Shown one piece after another: positions 11,001-17,915 of a DNA stretch of 64,000 nucleotides. Made by a program: the position numbers and the translations under genes. The stretch comes from Cupriavidus campinensis (lineage in GTDB: Bacteria > Pseudomonadota > Gammaproteobacteria > Burkholderiales > Burkholderiaceae): the NCBI RefSeq assembly GCF_905397395.1, contig NZ_CAJPVH010000008.1, forward strand, positions 90,307 to 154,306, given 5' to 3'. The notes under the pieces are model-generated. The model searched no databases, was not told where the DNA came from, and was given only the letters and a program-made list of their open reading frames with translations. Position 1 is the stretch's first letter. Each line of letters starts with the position of its first letter.

Positions 11001-11177
11001 ATCGTTGCGGAAACCAAGCACTACTTGATTCAGGATTCCGGCTCTCATCGTGGGGTCATCCACCATCGCGACGACATCGTCTCCACCATTCCGTTGAAGT
11101 CGGGAGATGTTGCACGCCTTTCTTATCGCGCTGGTCACGCTGTAGCGCGCGATATTGATTCAGGAATTTCTCGGTAG
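5031..11177 (+). CDS. DarB-like N6-adenine methylase/SF2 helicase with C-terminal KfrB-like domain
   Basis: A 2,048-residue protein resembling the phage P1 DarB/antirestriction family. An N6-adenine methyltransferase domain has EPSVGSGNF (from Glu271) and NPPFG (from Asn336). A helicase follows with Walker A HVVGAGKT (964-971), VDEADEFKN (Asp1128) and a C-terminal lobe with GSTAKMGAGTNVQT and QREGRIVRQGN. The final 64 residues (10983-11174) are KfrB-like. Family knowledge suggests protection of transferred DNA from host restriction; this is inference. Residues 40-150 are low-complexity Gly/Pro/Arg/Asp and coincide with an overlapping gene in another frame. The ATG at 5031 has GGAAGAAAG upstream, and no start after the overlap would keep the conserved DYRITDADRLGEGG segment. 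Confidence 0.9.
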   Translation: MKRKRVPEAQLGFDFTFNETIAAIDRIAEDAAADPIEDAPAGAKHADQGNEASRRSQANPPAGDDLFSAIAPLPSQGVADTGSLGNQQPLEAPGAGGGRRGRTSGPALGTTEPGARDPSGGDDIAELRSNGDRDSRAERSGDRAAVVGAAGDYRITDADRLGEGGARTKYRDNIAALRLLQELRATERPAAIKDQAILVKYVGWGGIPQVFDHRNTEWRSEFEELASLLTAEQYEAARRSTQDAHYTAQPIIESMYSALHRFGFDGGRIGEPSVGSGNFIGLMPEALRDRSKVTAVELDPTTAQIARHLYPSATVINKGFQDVTIPERYFDLVVGNPPFGSQSLYDANHRDISAFSIHNYFIAKSLDKVREGGLVAVVVSNYFMDARNEQARAHIAERAHLVGAIRLPNTAFKKNALTEVTTDIVFLQRARPGEPIDSRWTKVGEIPDPDGGEAIPLNSYFIDNPQMMLGRMARAGTQYAAGTPALVSLPDQDLAMDLSAAIMQLPAAIYQARANEVEQELAEPREAISVPLSVKIGAYFVTDGGRVATRLDDLLDEPQAEIVEGKSERALERIKGMVDIRSALRTLMAAERGGDLSDADLAPMRTALNRAYDTFVKRNGHVSSLVNRQAMGEDPDYPLLQSLEKDYDKGISTDLAKKHGVEPRDPSAEKAAIFSKRVMSPRREVTRAGTAKDALVVSMNETGGVDLDLMVRLTSRSEESLVRELQGLIFLNPSSQRWETADRYLTGNVKAKFAIAQDAAAHDSRYASNVEALKLVQPPDIEPIDISIHLGSTWVPDRVINDFVSHIFGDVHRNISYQESLGKWLVKIGMGDPTTMRATWGTPDASANNILEAILTNKIIKVEDIVGYDDHKNPIRKTNEEKTAAAQQKADEMRQAFHDWVWEDKDRRETLARLYNDRFNTNVAPRYDGSHLTLPGASSAIELRPHQKDAIWRGIQDGTELYDHVVGAGKTFACIATSQEARRMGLMKKPMFVVPNHLLLQWKDDIFKLYPDANVLIAEKTDFQKENRQRLFARIATGDWDAVVVGHSSFKKIGMPPQVLDSILNEQIADLTEAILKAKADRGDRVTIKEMEKAKERMETKLKRAAETGAKDKVVTFDELGIDALFVDEADEFKNLFITTTLSNVSGLGNLQGSDKAFDLFVKARYVQMQNNGRGVYFATGTPVANTIAEIYTMQRYMQYDELKARGIHHFDAWASTFGQVVTGWELDATGVNYRLNSRFAKFQNVPELTNLYRSFADVITREDLERQSAERGMRFPVPKVKGGKATNVVVERSPIQAEYMGLQTPVRDATTGEILKRADGSTITDWTEGSIIHRMENLPKDPSKDNPLKITNDARKAGLDFRLVDPDAPDFEGSKTNAAVEHMVRIYHKWDEKKGTQLVFCDLSTPKLGKGRRLESQSEAIQAVEDDSADVGDSGDAVVSMDELLAGSGSARFSVYDDIKDKLVARGIPAHEIRFVHEAKTDLQRAKLFEQVRRGEVRFLLGSTAKMGAGTNVQTLLVAEHHMDAPWRPRDLEQREGRIVRQGNLLYAEDPDGFEVEILRYATKQTYDSRMWQTIEYKARAIEQFRKGDGLSRVIEDVAGEAANAAEMKAAATGNPLIFQQVQLSAELKKLEALQANYKRSRHTLESSAEWLGRAQQRADKYSAEYKADIALRDANSPKEWSMQVGARSYNSETKEHLMAAVLQGMQNAIAGRGRAHEKPEVIHIGKYRGFTVTATADASRVNFALRGTASYSPPSLSYLKEDKFSMTGFIQRMDNILNSIEEDVDQVAQRYQRELDELAKVKIELGKPFPQHRELELARKNTAEVMMELRKMQDNPEYVSDWEPATLESIPGETGGLFASIDPLAEKRAQEEMAHAQLVNESAEQAVRDYLAGAAEPLKAPDIFNRGHERLFEDGGQEVHDLLIARIEANPQLSLAVLTAPGKRFASDRMKQAAEAVLGLEREARIAAENAGLVAELPAREAGIYAGRIVAETKHYLIQDSGSHRGVIHHRDDIVSTIPLKSGDVARLSYRAGHAVARDIDSGISR
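5164..5469 (+). CDS. overlapping small gene inside the start of the DarB-like gene
   Basis: A 101-codon ORF in the +1 frame relative to the DarB-like gene, starting at ATG 5164 with AGGAG eight bases upstream. Its product (MLTKETKPLDVAKRILRPET, then HLRGWLILDRWAINSP and QALEEEGEVVLLGRLLEQQ) has the balanced, helical composition of a real soluble protein. The DarB frame over the same DNA is disordered Gly/Ala/Pro/Arg/Asp. This asymmetry suggests true overprinting, with the small protein under selection and the DarB segment acting as a linker. I do not recognise a function. Confidence 0.7.
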   Translation: MLTKETKPLDVAKRILRPETISSVRSRPFHLRGWLILDRWAINSPSKLQALEEEGEVVLLGRLLEQQNLEHEILLEATTLLNSGVTETEILAQNEVETELL

Positions 11178-11223
11178 GTTCATGGGGAAGCCTTGTTTCC
11201 CTACTCCAAATAAAGGAAGACAG

Positions 11224-12912
11224 ATGCTCGACGGGTATTTCGTGAAAAAGATCGGCAACCACCGTGGCGCGCCACGTGTTTGGCTCGAAGGTCTGCAGGC
11301 GCTACGGGCTGGCTTCGAGCCGGGGCAACGCTACGACGTGTCGGTGCAAGGGAAGACGGTGGTGCTGCAATTGAGCCCGGATGGCACACGGATTGTTTCT
11401 TCGAAGAAAATCGGAGAACAGGCCAATCCAATTATCGACCTGAACAGCAGGGAGTTGCTCGCCGTTTTTGATGGGATGTCCGCGATCCGCGTCGCTGTCA
11501 AAGAGGGCGAAATCTACCTAGTACCGCTCGCCTCGGAGCTGAAGAAGCAAGAGAGGTATCAAAGGCTGAGATCAAAACTGGAAAGTGGAGAAGCTCTTGG
11601 GATCGGGAGCTTGTCGCATGGTGGCGGCATCCTTAGTCACGCAGTTCACGAAGGGCTGAAGGCGGCGAGCATTGACGCGGTACTGAAGTTCGCGAACGAA
11701 ATCCGACCGGAGCTTATCGAGCACGCTGCAGTCCACAATGATGCTTGGTCCGCCGAGACGATTCCGTTTGCCGCACCCATGCAAGAGCTTGCGTTTGACG
11801 ATCGCGGGCTCGCACAGATTCCGAAGGTCGAAATCATGGAGATGGGCTTACCGTGCAGTGGCGCTAGCAAGTCCGGGCTCGCAAAGAGAGGACACGGCAT
11901 CGCGGAGGCTCATCCAGAGGTCGGTCACCTGGTGGTCGCTTCCCTGATGATCTTGAACAAGGCCGCGCCAGCTATCGTCTTGTACGAGAACGTGCCCGGC
12001 TACGCAACCACGGCCTCTGCGGCGATTCTCCGAAATCAGTTGCGGGACCTCGGCTACGTCACACAAGAGCGCATCCTGAATGGTGCCGAATGGGGCGCTC
12101 TTGAGAACCGCGACCGCTGGTGCATGGTCGCTGTTACCGAAGGCATAGAGTTTGGCTTCGACCAACTCCAGCCGCCCGCGAAGAAGCCGCGTCAACTCGG
12201 CGACGTATTGGAGCCCATCGCTCTCGATGATTCGCGCTGGAAGCCCATGAGCTATCTGGTGGAGAAGCAGGAAAAGGACTTGGCAGCAGGTAAGGGATTT
12301 AAGATGCAGGTCTACGACGGGACTGCAGAGTCGGTTGGCACAATAGGAAAGGGGTACGCTAAGATCCGAAGCACCGAGCCGAAGCTTCAACATCCCGAGC
12401 GACCAGAGCTTATGCGTCAGCTGACGCCGGCAGAACATGCGGCAGTGAAGCAAGTTCCTGCGCACCTGGTGGATGGTCTGTCCGAAACTATCGCACACGA
12501 GGTCTTAGGCCAAGGAATCGTGTACGAGCCCTTCAAAGACGTCGCCCATCACATAGGCAACGCGATCAACCGCTTTGGAAATCGACCCGAAGTGGAGATC
12601 GAGGGGCGGAGGCCACTGGAGATTGCTAGCGGGCTTGATCTTCCCGAAAGCACGACAGAAATCGCCTCCGAAGTGGTGGCCACGCTTAGACGTCCTGAAC
12701 CTGCACGCGGCAGATACGCCGGGCAGATCGTGGCGGCGGCCGGCGATGTGCTGATCCAGGACGTTGGCAAAAATGAGGGGGTCGTGCATCTAGCCTCAGC
12801 TTTCGAGAAGAAGCCGAAACTTGGGCAAACGGTCACAGTTCAATATTCCCAAGGCAAAGCCCAGGTCAGCGAGGCCCCCGCGCGAAAACAACAGCTCGCG
12901 CTGGGCCTCTAA
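11224..12912 (+). CDS. divergent C5-cytosine DNA methyltransferase with C-terminal KfrB-like domain
   Basis: A putative DNA cytosine-5 methyltransferase of 562 residues. An N-terminal region of about 110 residues without recognisable motifs precedes an SAM-like segment (GIGSLSHGGGILSHAVHEG), the catalytic Pro-Cys motif (GLPCSGASKSG, Cys211), the ENV motif (YENVPGY, Glu255) and GALENRDRWCMVA. The last 67 residues (12709-12909) are KfrB-like (GRYAGQIVAA, LIQDVG). I chose the ATG at 11224 because GGAAGACAG precedes it; the frame is open slightly further upstream. It follows the DarB-like gene by 46 bp and is probably cotranscribed. Modification of the element's own DNA is a plausible role. Confidence 0.85.
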   Translation: MLDGYFVKKIGNHRGAPRVWLEGLQALRAGFEPGQRYDVSVQGKTVVLQLSPDGTRIVSSKKIGEQANPIIDLNSRELLAVFDGMSAIRVAVKEGEIYLVPLASELKKQERYQRLRSKLESGEALGIGSLSHGGGILSHAVHEGLKAASIDAVLKFANEIRPELIEHAAVHNDAWSAETIPFAAPMQELAFDDRGLAQIPKVEIMEMGLPCSGASKSGLAKRGHGIAEAHPEVGHLVVASLMILNKAAPAIVLYENVPGYATTASAAILRNQLRDLGYVTQERILNGAEWGALENRDRWCMVAVTEGIEFGFDQLQPPAKKPRQLGDVLEPIALDDSRWKPMSYLVEKQEKDLAAGKGFKMQVYDGTAESVGTIGKGYAKIRSTEPKLQHPERPELMRQLTPAEHAAVKQVPAHLVDGLSETIAHEVLGQGIVYEPFKDVAHHIGNAINRFGNRPEVEIEGRRPLEIASGLDLPESTTEIASEVVATLRRPEPARGRYAGQIVAAAGDVLIQDVGKNEGVVHLASAFEKKPKLGQTVTVQYSQGKAQVSEAPARKQQLALGL

Positions 12913-12965
12913 ACTTATGATATATATATTTCATGATGCGGGAGCGCCCAACGTTGGAACTCGAA

Positions 12966-13169
12966 ATGCTGGATTTGCCGCATGGTGGCCCCGAAACGGG
13001 CGACGTTCTGGTCTCGCCCTCTGGCTCTCACGTCCGGCGCGTGCTCTCTGTCAGTCTCAACCGCATCTCGTTCATAGACGGCTACAGGGTCGGTCTGGTG
13101 CGCTCGGCGAGCACGCTCGGATGCGAGCTTTGGTGCGACAGCGTCTGTGCGCAGGTGCGCAAACTCTAA
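12966..13169 (+). CDS. small hypothetical protein
   Basis: A 67-codon ORF with GGAA six bases before ATG 12966; an upstream in-frame ATG at 12933 is an alternative. The product (MLDLPHGGPETGDVLVSP, ending in GCELWCDSVCAQVRKL) has alternating hydrophobic positions suggesting a beta-rich small domain and three cysteines near the end. No family recognised. It sits between the cytosine methyltransferase and the DUF1173 gene in the same direction. Confidence 0.5.
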   Translation: MLDLPHGGPETGDVLVSPSGSHVRRVLSVSLNRISFIDGYRVGLVRSASTLGCELWCDSVCAQVRKL

Positions 13170-13191
13170 CTGCATTGGGAATGAGGTGACG

Positions 13192-14397
13192 ATGTACAAG
13201 ATTTCCGACAAAACCTACCAGTCGGGTGACGCTCGATTGAATGACGCTCTCGCGGCAGTCTACGGCTCGTCGCAGCGACCGATGTGTATGTGCCGACCAA
13301 AGGGCGTCGAGATGTATGTTGCCAAGGTTGGGCAGCAGTTCATCATCAAACGGATGCCGCACTCGGGTGCATCCCACGCGGCGGACTGTGACTCGTATGA
13401 GCCGCCCGCCGAACTCTCCGGTCTGGGTGAGGTCATGGGTGGTGCCATCCAAACGAATCTCGCCGATGGATTGACAACGCTCAAGCTCGATTTTGCGCTC
13501 ACCAAGAATGGCTCGCGTGCGGCTCCCGCGCCAAGCGGCGCCGAGCATGACAGTGTGCGCACCGACGGGAAGAAGCTGACGCTTCGCGGCACGCTGCACT
13601 ACCTGTACGACGAAGCGGGCCTCACCCGGTGGTCTCCTGCCATGCAAGGCAAGCGAAGCTGGTGGGTGGTCCGCAAGTACCTGCTCCAGGCCGCGGTGGA
13701 CAAGGTTGCGAAAGGAACGACGGTCGCCGACCTGCTGTTCGTGCCGGAGTCATTCTCGATGGAGAAGAAGGACGAGATCTCTCGGAGGCGCCAAAGTGTC
13801 TTTCATGCCCTGGCGCAGGCGGATGGAAGCGCGCGACGGCTGATGCTTCTTGTCGGCGAAGTGAAGGAGATGGGTTCCGCACGATTCGGTATGAAGATGG
13901 TCATCAAGCATATGGCGGATGCCCATTTCATGATGAATGAGGATCTATATAAGCGGCTGCTCAAACGGTTTGGACATGAGCTTGAACTATGGGCGGGCAA
14001 TGACAATTCTCACCTGATGATCGTTGCTACCTTCGGCGTCAGTGGAGCTGGGATTGCTTCACTCGAAGAAGCGTCCCTCATGTTGGTCAATGAGAACTGG
14101 ATCCCGTATGAGAACGTCGACGAGAAGCTGCTGCTCGACGCGCTGACTTCGCAGAAGCGACGATTTACCAAAGGTTTGCGCTATAACCTTGCCTCGACCA
14201 CGCCACTGGCCAGCGTGGTTCTCTCCGATACCGCGGACCCGGTCGCAATGTATGTCACCTCGTTCGGGGCGTCCGATGAGTATCGCAGGCAACTAGCGGA
14301 ATTAACGGAGGCAAGTGATCTGGCGGCCTGGCATTGGGATACGTCTGAGGCGATGCGTGAGTTCCCTCCCGCCAGCGTGTGGCAAAAGCAGCCCTAG
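13192..14397 (+). CDS. DUF1173-family protein
   Basis: A 401-residue protein whose N-terminus matches the DUF1173 pattern as I know it: a CMCRPKGVEMYVAKVG motif, KRMPHSGASHAADCDSYEPP, then a long alpha/beta region. The clustered Cys and His residues in the first 90 positions suggest metal binding. DUF1173 proteins are common next to plasmid and island conjugation genes, but their function is unknown. Start at ATG 13192 with GAGGTG upstream; the frame extends to 13147 without a better site. Confidence 0.8.
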   Translation: MYKISDKTYQSGDARLNDALAAVYGSSQRPMCMCRPKGVEMYVAKVGQQFIIKRMPHSGASHAADCDSYEPPAELSGLGEVMGGAIQTNLADGLTTLKLDFALTKNGSRAAPAPSGAEHDSVRTDGKKLTLRGTLHYLYDEAGLTRWSPAMQGKRSWWVVRKYLLQAAVDKVAKGTTVADLLFVPESFSMEKKDEISRRRQSVFHALAQADGSARRLMLLVGEVKEMGSARFGMKMVIKHMADAHFMMNEDLYKRLLKRFGHELELWAGNDNSHLMIVATFGVSGAGIASLEEASLMLVNENWIPYENVDEKLLLDALTSQKRRFTKGLRYNLASTTPLASVVLSDTADPVAMYVTSFGASDEYRRQLAELTEASDLAAWHWDTSEAMREFPPASVWQKQP

Positions 14398-14512
14398 TCC
14401 GTTGCGCTATGAGACATGGCTAAAACTTCGCCTTGCTTCGGTCGAGACGCAACAAACCTCTCGCCAAACTTGTGTGTAAGCGGACTATTAGGCTCTTAAA
14501 AAGCGCAAAATA

Positions 14513-14541
14513 TTGCACTACGCTTCTTGGCTTTCTATACT
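14513..14541 (+). promoter_or_regulatory. sigma-70-like promoter of the XRE/nucleotidyltransferase operon
   Basis: TTGCAC (14513-14518), a 17-bp spacer and TATACT (14536-14541) lie 47 bases before the regulator's start codon. Both boxes differ from consensus by one base. A partially symmetric GCAAAATATTGC overlaps the -35 element and may be an autoregulatory site. Confidence 0.7.
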
Positions 14542-14588
14542 GAGGTGGTAGCGCAGGTGCGCGGCAATGGAGTAGAGAGGGGTTGCAA

Positions 14589-15080
14589 ATGGACCTATTT
14601 ACCGTCGGCAAGCAAGTTCGAACTCGGCGCGAATCGATTGGACTTACGCAAGAGAGGCTGGCAAAGCTGGCGGGCCTCTCGCGCGAGACTGTGCAGCGTT
14701 TGGAAGCGGGGACACTAAATGATCTGGGGTTCCAGCGGGTCGCCAGGTTGTTGAGCGTTGTCGGACTTGATTTCGACACACTCTCCCTGGAGCGCCGCAA
14801 GAAAAAGCACGGACTTTGGATGGCGGCGAAGTCTGCCAGTGTGAGCTACAGAGGAGACTTGTCGCCTTCGATGCTAGAGGCGACTTTGGCCACAGGGAAT
14901 GTACCCGTAGGCTTCGAAGCACACATCGGCCATCTATTGGACGAGACGCCAGTCGAAGTCGTCGTGATGGCTGTGGAAGAAGCGGCAGAACAGGAGTCCG
15001 TATCACCTGCCTCTATTTGGGCGCAGGTTTCACATCTTGCGTCTCACTTCGCCAGCGCGCGGAAGGAGCTTTGGGCATGA
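14589..15080 (+). CDS. XRE-family transcriptional regulator, antitoxin-like
   Basis: A 163-residue protein with an N-terminal helix-turn-helix of the Cro/CI type (VGKQVRTRRESIGLTQERLA, then LAGLSRETVQRLEAG). The C-terminal half has no recognised fold. ATG 14589 follows GAGAGGGG. The 3' end overlaps the nucleotidyltransferase gene by 4 nt, the arrangement usual for a repressor/antitoxin and its effector. It probably represses its own sigma-70-like promoter. Confidence 0.85.
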   Translation: MDLFTVGKQVRTRRESIGLTQERLAKLAGLSRETVQRLEAGTLNDLGFQRVARLLSVVGLDFDTLSLERRKKKHGLWMAAKSASVSYRGDLSPSMLEATLATGNVPVGFEAHIGHLLDETPVEVVVMAVEEAAEQESVSPASIWAQVSHLASHFASARKELWA

Positions 15081-16030
15081 GCGAAGACACGCTGCCCGGC
15101 GGCGTCTGGCAGGTTCTTTTTCCTCGCGCCGTGCGACTAGTTGGCGAGATCGCAGAGCATGGAGGAGTCGCGGATCCTTTCTTCACCTTCGGCGGCGGAA
15201 CCGTGTTGATGCTGCGATACAACCATCGACTCAGCAAGGACATAGATTTCTTCGTGCCCGATCCTCAAAGCCTTGGCTACGTGACGCCTCGGCTCAGCGA
15301 TGTGGCGGATGAAATCTGCAACTCGCAATACACGGAGGCTGCGGGCTACGTCAAACTCCAAATGGAGGAAGGCGAAATAGACTTTGTCGCCAGCCCAAAC
15401 CTTCTGCCTGCTGATACCGCCTACGAATCCTGGGAACTCTTTGGCAAACCTGTACGCGTGGAAACGGCGGCCGAAATTGTGGCAAAAAAGATGCACTATC
15501 GAGGCAACGTCGCCACTCCTCGCGACCTTTTCGATCTTGCCCTTGTCGTTGATCGGGCGAAGGATGAACTCGTGCATGCGGAGAATTTCATGTTTCGGCA
15601 CATTGATGCATTCGTGACCCATGTCAGCGCGCCAAGCGAACAGTTCCTCCGCCAATTCGACTCCATCGAAGCATTGGACTATCGCCCGAGCTTTGATGAA
15701 GCTTCGACTGTTGCTCTCAGCTACCTTGCCGGACTAAGCCGCAGTCGAGACATTTCCCGCCACGACGCAGAGGCGTTTGTCCAGCAGAGCGGGATGACGC
15801 TAGGCGCAACAAACCTGGAGAAAGGTGATTACTGCGGCCCAATCGTCCAACGGACGCAAAGGCATCTTGTGCAGGACGTAGGTAAAGGCGAAGCGATCAT
15901 CCACGATAGTTTCCGAGTACCACTAAAGGCTCAGGATCACGCCGTCGGAACCGGTCCGTTGCGCCTTCGATACGAGTACCAACAAGCTCACATCGTTGCC
16001 CCAAGTCGAGTTAAGGGACGTGACCGCTAA
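15077..16030 (+). CDS. AbiEii/AbiGii-like nucleotidyltransferase with C-terminal KfrB-like domain
   Basis: A 317-residue protein. Residues 1-230 match the AbiEii toxin-like nucleotidyltransferase family: FGGGTVLMLRYNHRLSKDID contains the Gly-Gly signature (39-41) and the metal-binding Asp55/Asp57, with further conserved features in AAEIVAKKMHYRG and TPRDLFDLALV. Related proteins act in type IV toxin-antitoxin or abortive-infection systems. The last 68 residues (15824-16027) are unrelated to AbiEii and carry the KfrB-like pattern (GDYCGPIV, HLVQDVGKGE). ATG 15077 overlaps the XRE gene. A toxin, defence or maintenance role is inference. Confidence 0.82.
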   Translation: MSEDTLPGGVWQVLFPRAVRLVGEIAEHGGVADPFFTFGGGTVLMLRYNHRLSKDIDFFVPDPQSLGYVTPRLSDVADEICNSQYTEAAGYVKLQMEEGEIDFVASPNLLPADTAYESWELFGKPVRVETAAEIVAKKMHYRGNVATPRDLFDLALVVDRAKDELVHAENFMFRHIDAFVTHVSAPSEQFLRQFDSIEALDYRPSFDEASTVALSYLAGLSRSRDISRHDAEAFVQQSGMTLGATNLEKGDYCGPIVQRTQRHLVQDVGKGEAIIHDSFRVPLKAQDHAVGTGPLRLRYEYQQAHIVAPSRVKGRDR

Positions 16031-16185
16031 AGACATTCTTTCTGCACGTTGCCCGGCTGCGGCCTGGCCACGTGGAGTGCGATCGCAGCGCGTAGGGCCA
16101 GACCCAACTTAAGTCGGGGTGTCTAATACAAATAACTCTGCGAAAATTCTCTAAATCGTGATGACCCCGCGATTCTTCCCATCCC

Positions 16186-16212
16186 GCCCGCTCCTGAAGC
16201 GGGCTTTTTTTT
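16186..16212 (+). terminator. rho-independent terminator
   Basis: GCCCGCT and AGCGGGC form a 7-bp GC-rich stem with loop CCTGA, followed by eight Ts. It lies 155 bases after the nucleotidyltransferase stop. Confidence 0.85.
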
Positions 16213-16278
16213 GCGTCGGGAAGGGTGCACTTCTGACGTTGGAAACAACTAACCAGAGTTCACACGTCGGCGCTATAT

Positions 16279-16294
16279 TGATATACTAATATCA
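16279..16294. promoter_or_regulatory. inverted repeat upstream of a small exported-protein gene
   Basis: TGATAT-ACTA-ATATCA is a perfect 6-bp inverted repeat in an AT-rich stretch 23 bases before the next ATG. It could be an operator; no known binding site was recognised. Confidence 0.4.
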
Positions 16295-16316
16295 CTCCTA
16301 TCCATTCAAAGTTGTC

Positions 16317-16673
16317 ATGAGACGCCACTCTGATCGAGTTTCGGAACCGCTCCAACGAGCAAGGCATGTTTCGAGGTTTTTGATTGCCAGCGCCTGCACA
16401 CTTGTTATCGCAATTGGCGCGACGGCTGCCGCGGCAGGCCAAACGCGTTGGCGATCGAGCCAGCCTCCGCAATACATGGTTTCAGGACTACTCGTGCAGA
16501 AAGAGGGCGCCGGTACCAAGAAGCTCTATCACGCTTTGGTGCTCGCAGCGACGGAGGCCGAAGCGGAGGCAAAATTCGCCGAGGCGGTGAAGCAGTATTA
16601 CCCCGGCTTCTCACTTAATACATCACTTGCGACTCGGGTGCCCGCTCTGGGCAAGTGCGAAATTGATATTTAG
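16317..16673 (+). CDS. hypothetical membrane-anchored or exported protein
   Basis: A 118-residue product with a hydrophobic segment at about 20-41 (FLIASACTLVIAIGATAAAA) followed by a soluble domain (VSGLLVQKEGAGTKKLYHAL, then an Ala/Glu-rich helix and QYYPGF). It may be a signal anchor or an uncleaved signal peptide. No family recognised and no strong Shine-Dalgarno. The soluble domain's alternating helix-strand pattern looks like a genuine fold. Confidence 0.6.
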   Translation: MRRHSDRVSEPLQRARHVSRFLIASACTLVIAIGATAAAAGQTRWRSSQPPQYMVSGLLVQKEGAGTKKLYHALVLAATEAEAEAKFAEAVKQYYPGFSLNTSLATRVPALGKCEIDI

Positions 16674-16939
16674 GGGGTTGTACCTGTAGCCGAAGGAAGA
16701 GGCTTGCTGTGGGATTCTCCAATGCGAAGTCTTGAAATGAATGGCTGTCAACGCGGTGGTGCTTGCCGCCTTGTGTTTCTCCCATGATGGGGGCACGCCA
16801 TCAGCCGACAAAGAAGGCCGCGCTGCCAACGGTACAATTAGCGTGGGTAACGATGACGCACCGTTGGCCTGCCCCTTGGTGGGGTCTCCCGCAAGCAGTA
16901 GTGAGACGCAACTGGTAGCAAAGATCAAAGGGAGCAAGG

Positions 16940-17125
16940 ATGAAAGTTTTTACCGACGCCAAGAACGAACTGCGCGAACTGATCCGACTCGTAGCCGAGA
17001 TCGAAAACTACGACACCACCTTGGCGAAGCAGCCAGAAATTGTGCCAACGCCTGAGGCTATGTTTGCTCGCAAGCGTAAAGAGCAGCGCAAGAATGAACT
17101 GCTGCTCAAGTACGAACTGGTTTGA
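16940..17125 (+). CDS. small hypothetical protein, mostly helical
   Basis: A 61-residue, highly charged, helical protein (MKVFTDAKNELRELIRLVAE, ending QRKNELLLKYELV). GGGAGCAAGG precedes the ATG at good spacing. One base separates it from the next gene, so the two are probably cotranslated. No function assigned. The 265 bases before it hold no convincing gene. Confidence 0.6.
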   Translation: MKVFTDAKNELRELIRLVAEIENYDTTLAKQPEIVPTPEAMFARKRKEQRKNELLLKYELV

Positions 17126-17126
17126 C

Positions 17127-17375
17127 ATGGGCCGCACGCTCAATCTCGAAACTGCTAAGGCCATCTACCGTCAAGCCGTCGACCCGCACGCCGACGACGG
17201 GGAAGGCGCGACCTGGTGGGCCGAGGTGAGAGCGGAAATGGCAGAGGTTGTGGCAGCTCCCACGATACGCCAGGCCGCGGCAATCATCGCGTGGTGGCAT
17301 GGCGACTGGTCGATGGTTGGAGACACTCCGAGTGATGCAGCAAAACGCATTCGCGATGCTGCACGGCAAAAGTGA
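17127..17375 (+). CDS. small hypothetical protein
   Basis: An 82-residue acidic protein (MGRTLNLETAKAIYRQAVDP) with Trp-rich segments (TWWAEVRAEM, IIAWWHGDWSMVGDTPSDAA). The start lies immediately after the stop of the preceding 61-residue gene. The family is unknown to me. Regular helix pattern and tight spacing support a real gene. Confidence 0.6.
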   Translation: MGRTLNLETAKAIYRQAVDPHADDGEGATWWAEVRAEMAEVVAAPTIRQAAAIIAWWHGDWSMVGDTPSDAAKRIRDAARQK

Positions 17376-17511
17376 AAAGTGCGCCGGCTGGGGGCGCACA
17401 AACGTTACACGATCACGAGGCCACATTGCGTGACCGGTTTAGGAATTGCCCCGAGGGGCACAACCAGGCGCATCAATCGCGTCCCGCACCGGCCGGCAGC
17501 CGAACATTCCA

Positions 17512-17817
17512 ATGATGTCCAAAATCGTCACCGAAGCAGTAAGGACTTTGAGCCTCTCGACGAACGTCAGCACCGGGTTATCGCATCCCAATGATGAGAA
17601 CAGGGCCAAGGAGTTGTTCAAGATTCTTCATGAGAAAGGAGAAGTCATTCTCAAGAGCGACGTGGTAAGTGCCGCCCTTGAGGAAGGGTGGAGCGTTTCC
17701 TCTGCCGACCAACTGGGCAGTCTCGCGCAACAGATCGGCGAAGGTAAGAAGCCCCGCATCGAGGGCGGGCCCTGGTGGAAAGCCGACATCTACGAGCTGA
17801 TCGTCGCTAGGATTTAG
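17512..17817 (+). CDS. small conserved-looking hypothetical protein
   Basis: A 101-residue product from ATG 17512 (or 17515). The C-terminal half (AALEEGWSVSSADQLGSLAQ, then GEGKKPRIEGGPWWKADIYE) resembles small enterobacterial DUF1889-type proteins in pattern; this is a low-confidence memory match. No obvious Shine-Dalgarno precedes it. A terminator follows 6 bases after the stop, which supports a real transcript. Confidence 0.55.
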   Translation: MMSKIVTEAVRTLSLSTNVSTGLSHPNDENRAKELFKILHEKGEVILKSDVVSAALEEGWSVSSADQLGSLAQQIGEGKKPRIEGGPWWKADIYELIVARI

Positions 17818-17823
17818 CGAATG

Positions 17824-17845
17824 CCGCCTGATGGCGGTTTTTTTT
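17824..17845 (+). terminator. rho-independent terminator
   Basis: CCGCC-TGAT-GGCGG followed by eight Ts, 6 bases after the stop of the preceding small gene. Confidence 0.85.
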
Positions 17846-17915
17846 GTCATACGGCCATGCCCGATAACTGACTATCGACATGGCGCTTCCACTACGCACA
17901 AGACGAGGACTAGGG

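Noticed and set aside
16741..17055. plus-strand frame of 104 codons overlapping the 61-residue gene
   Set aside because: No Shine-Dalgarno, and the overlapping downstream gene has a good one; composition after the overlap is unnatural.
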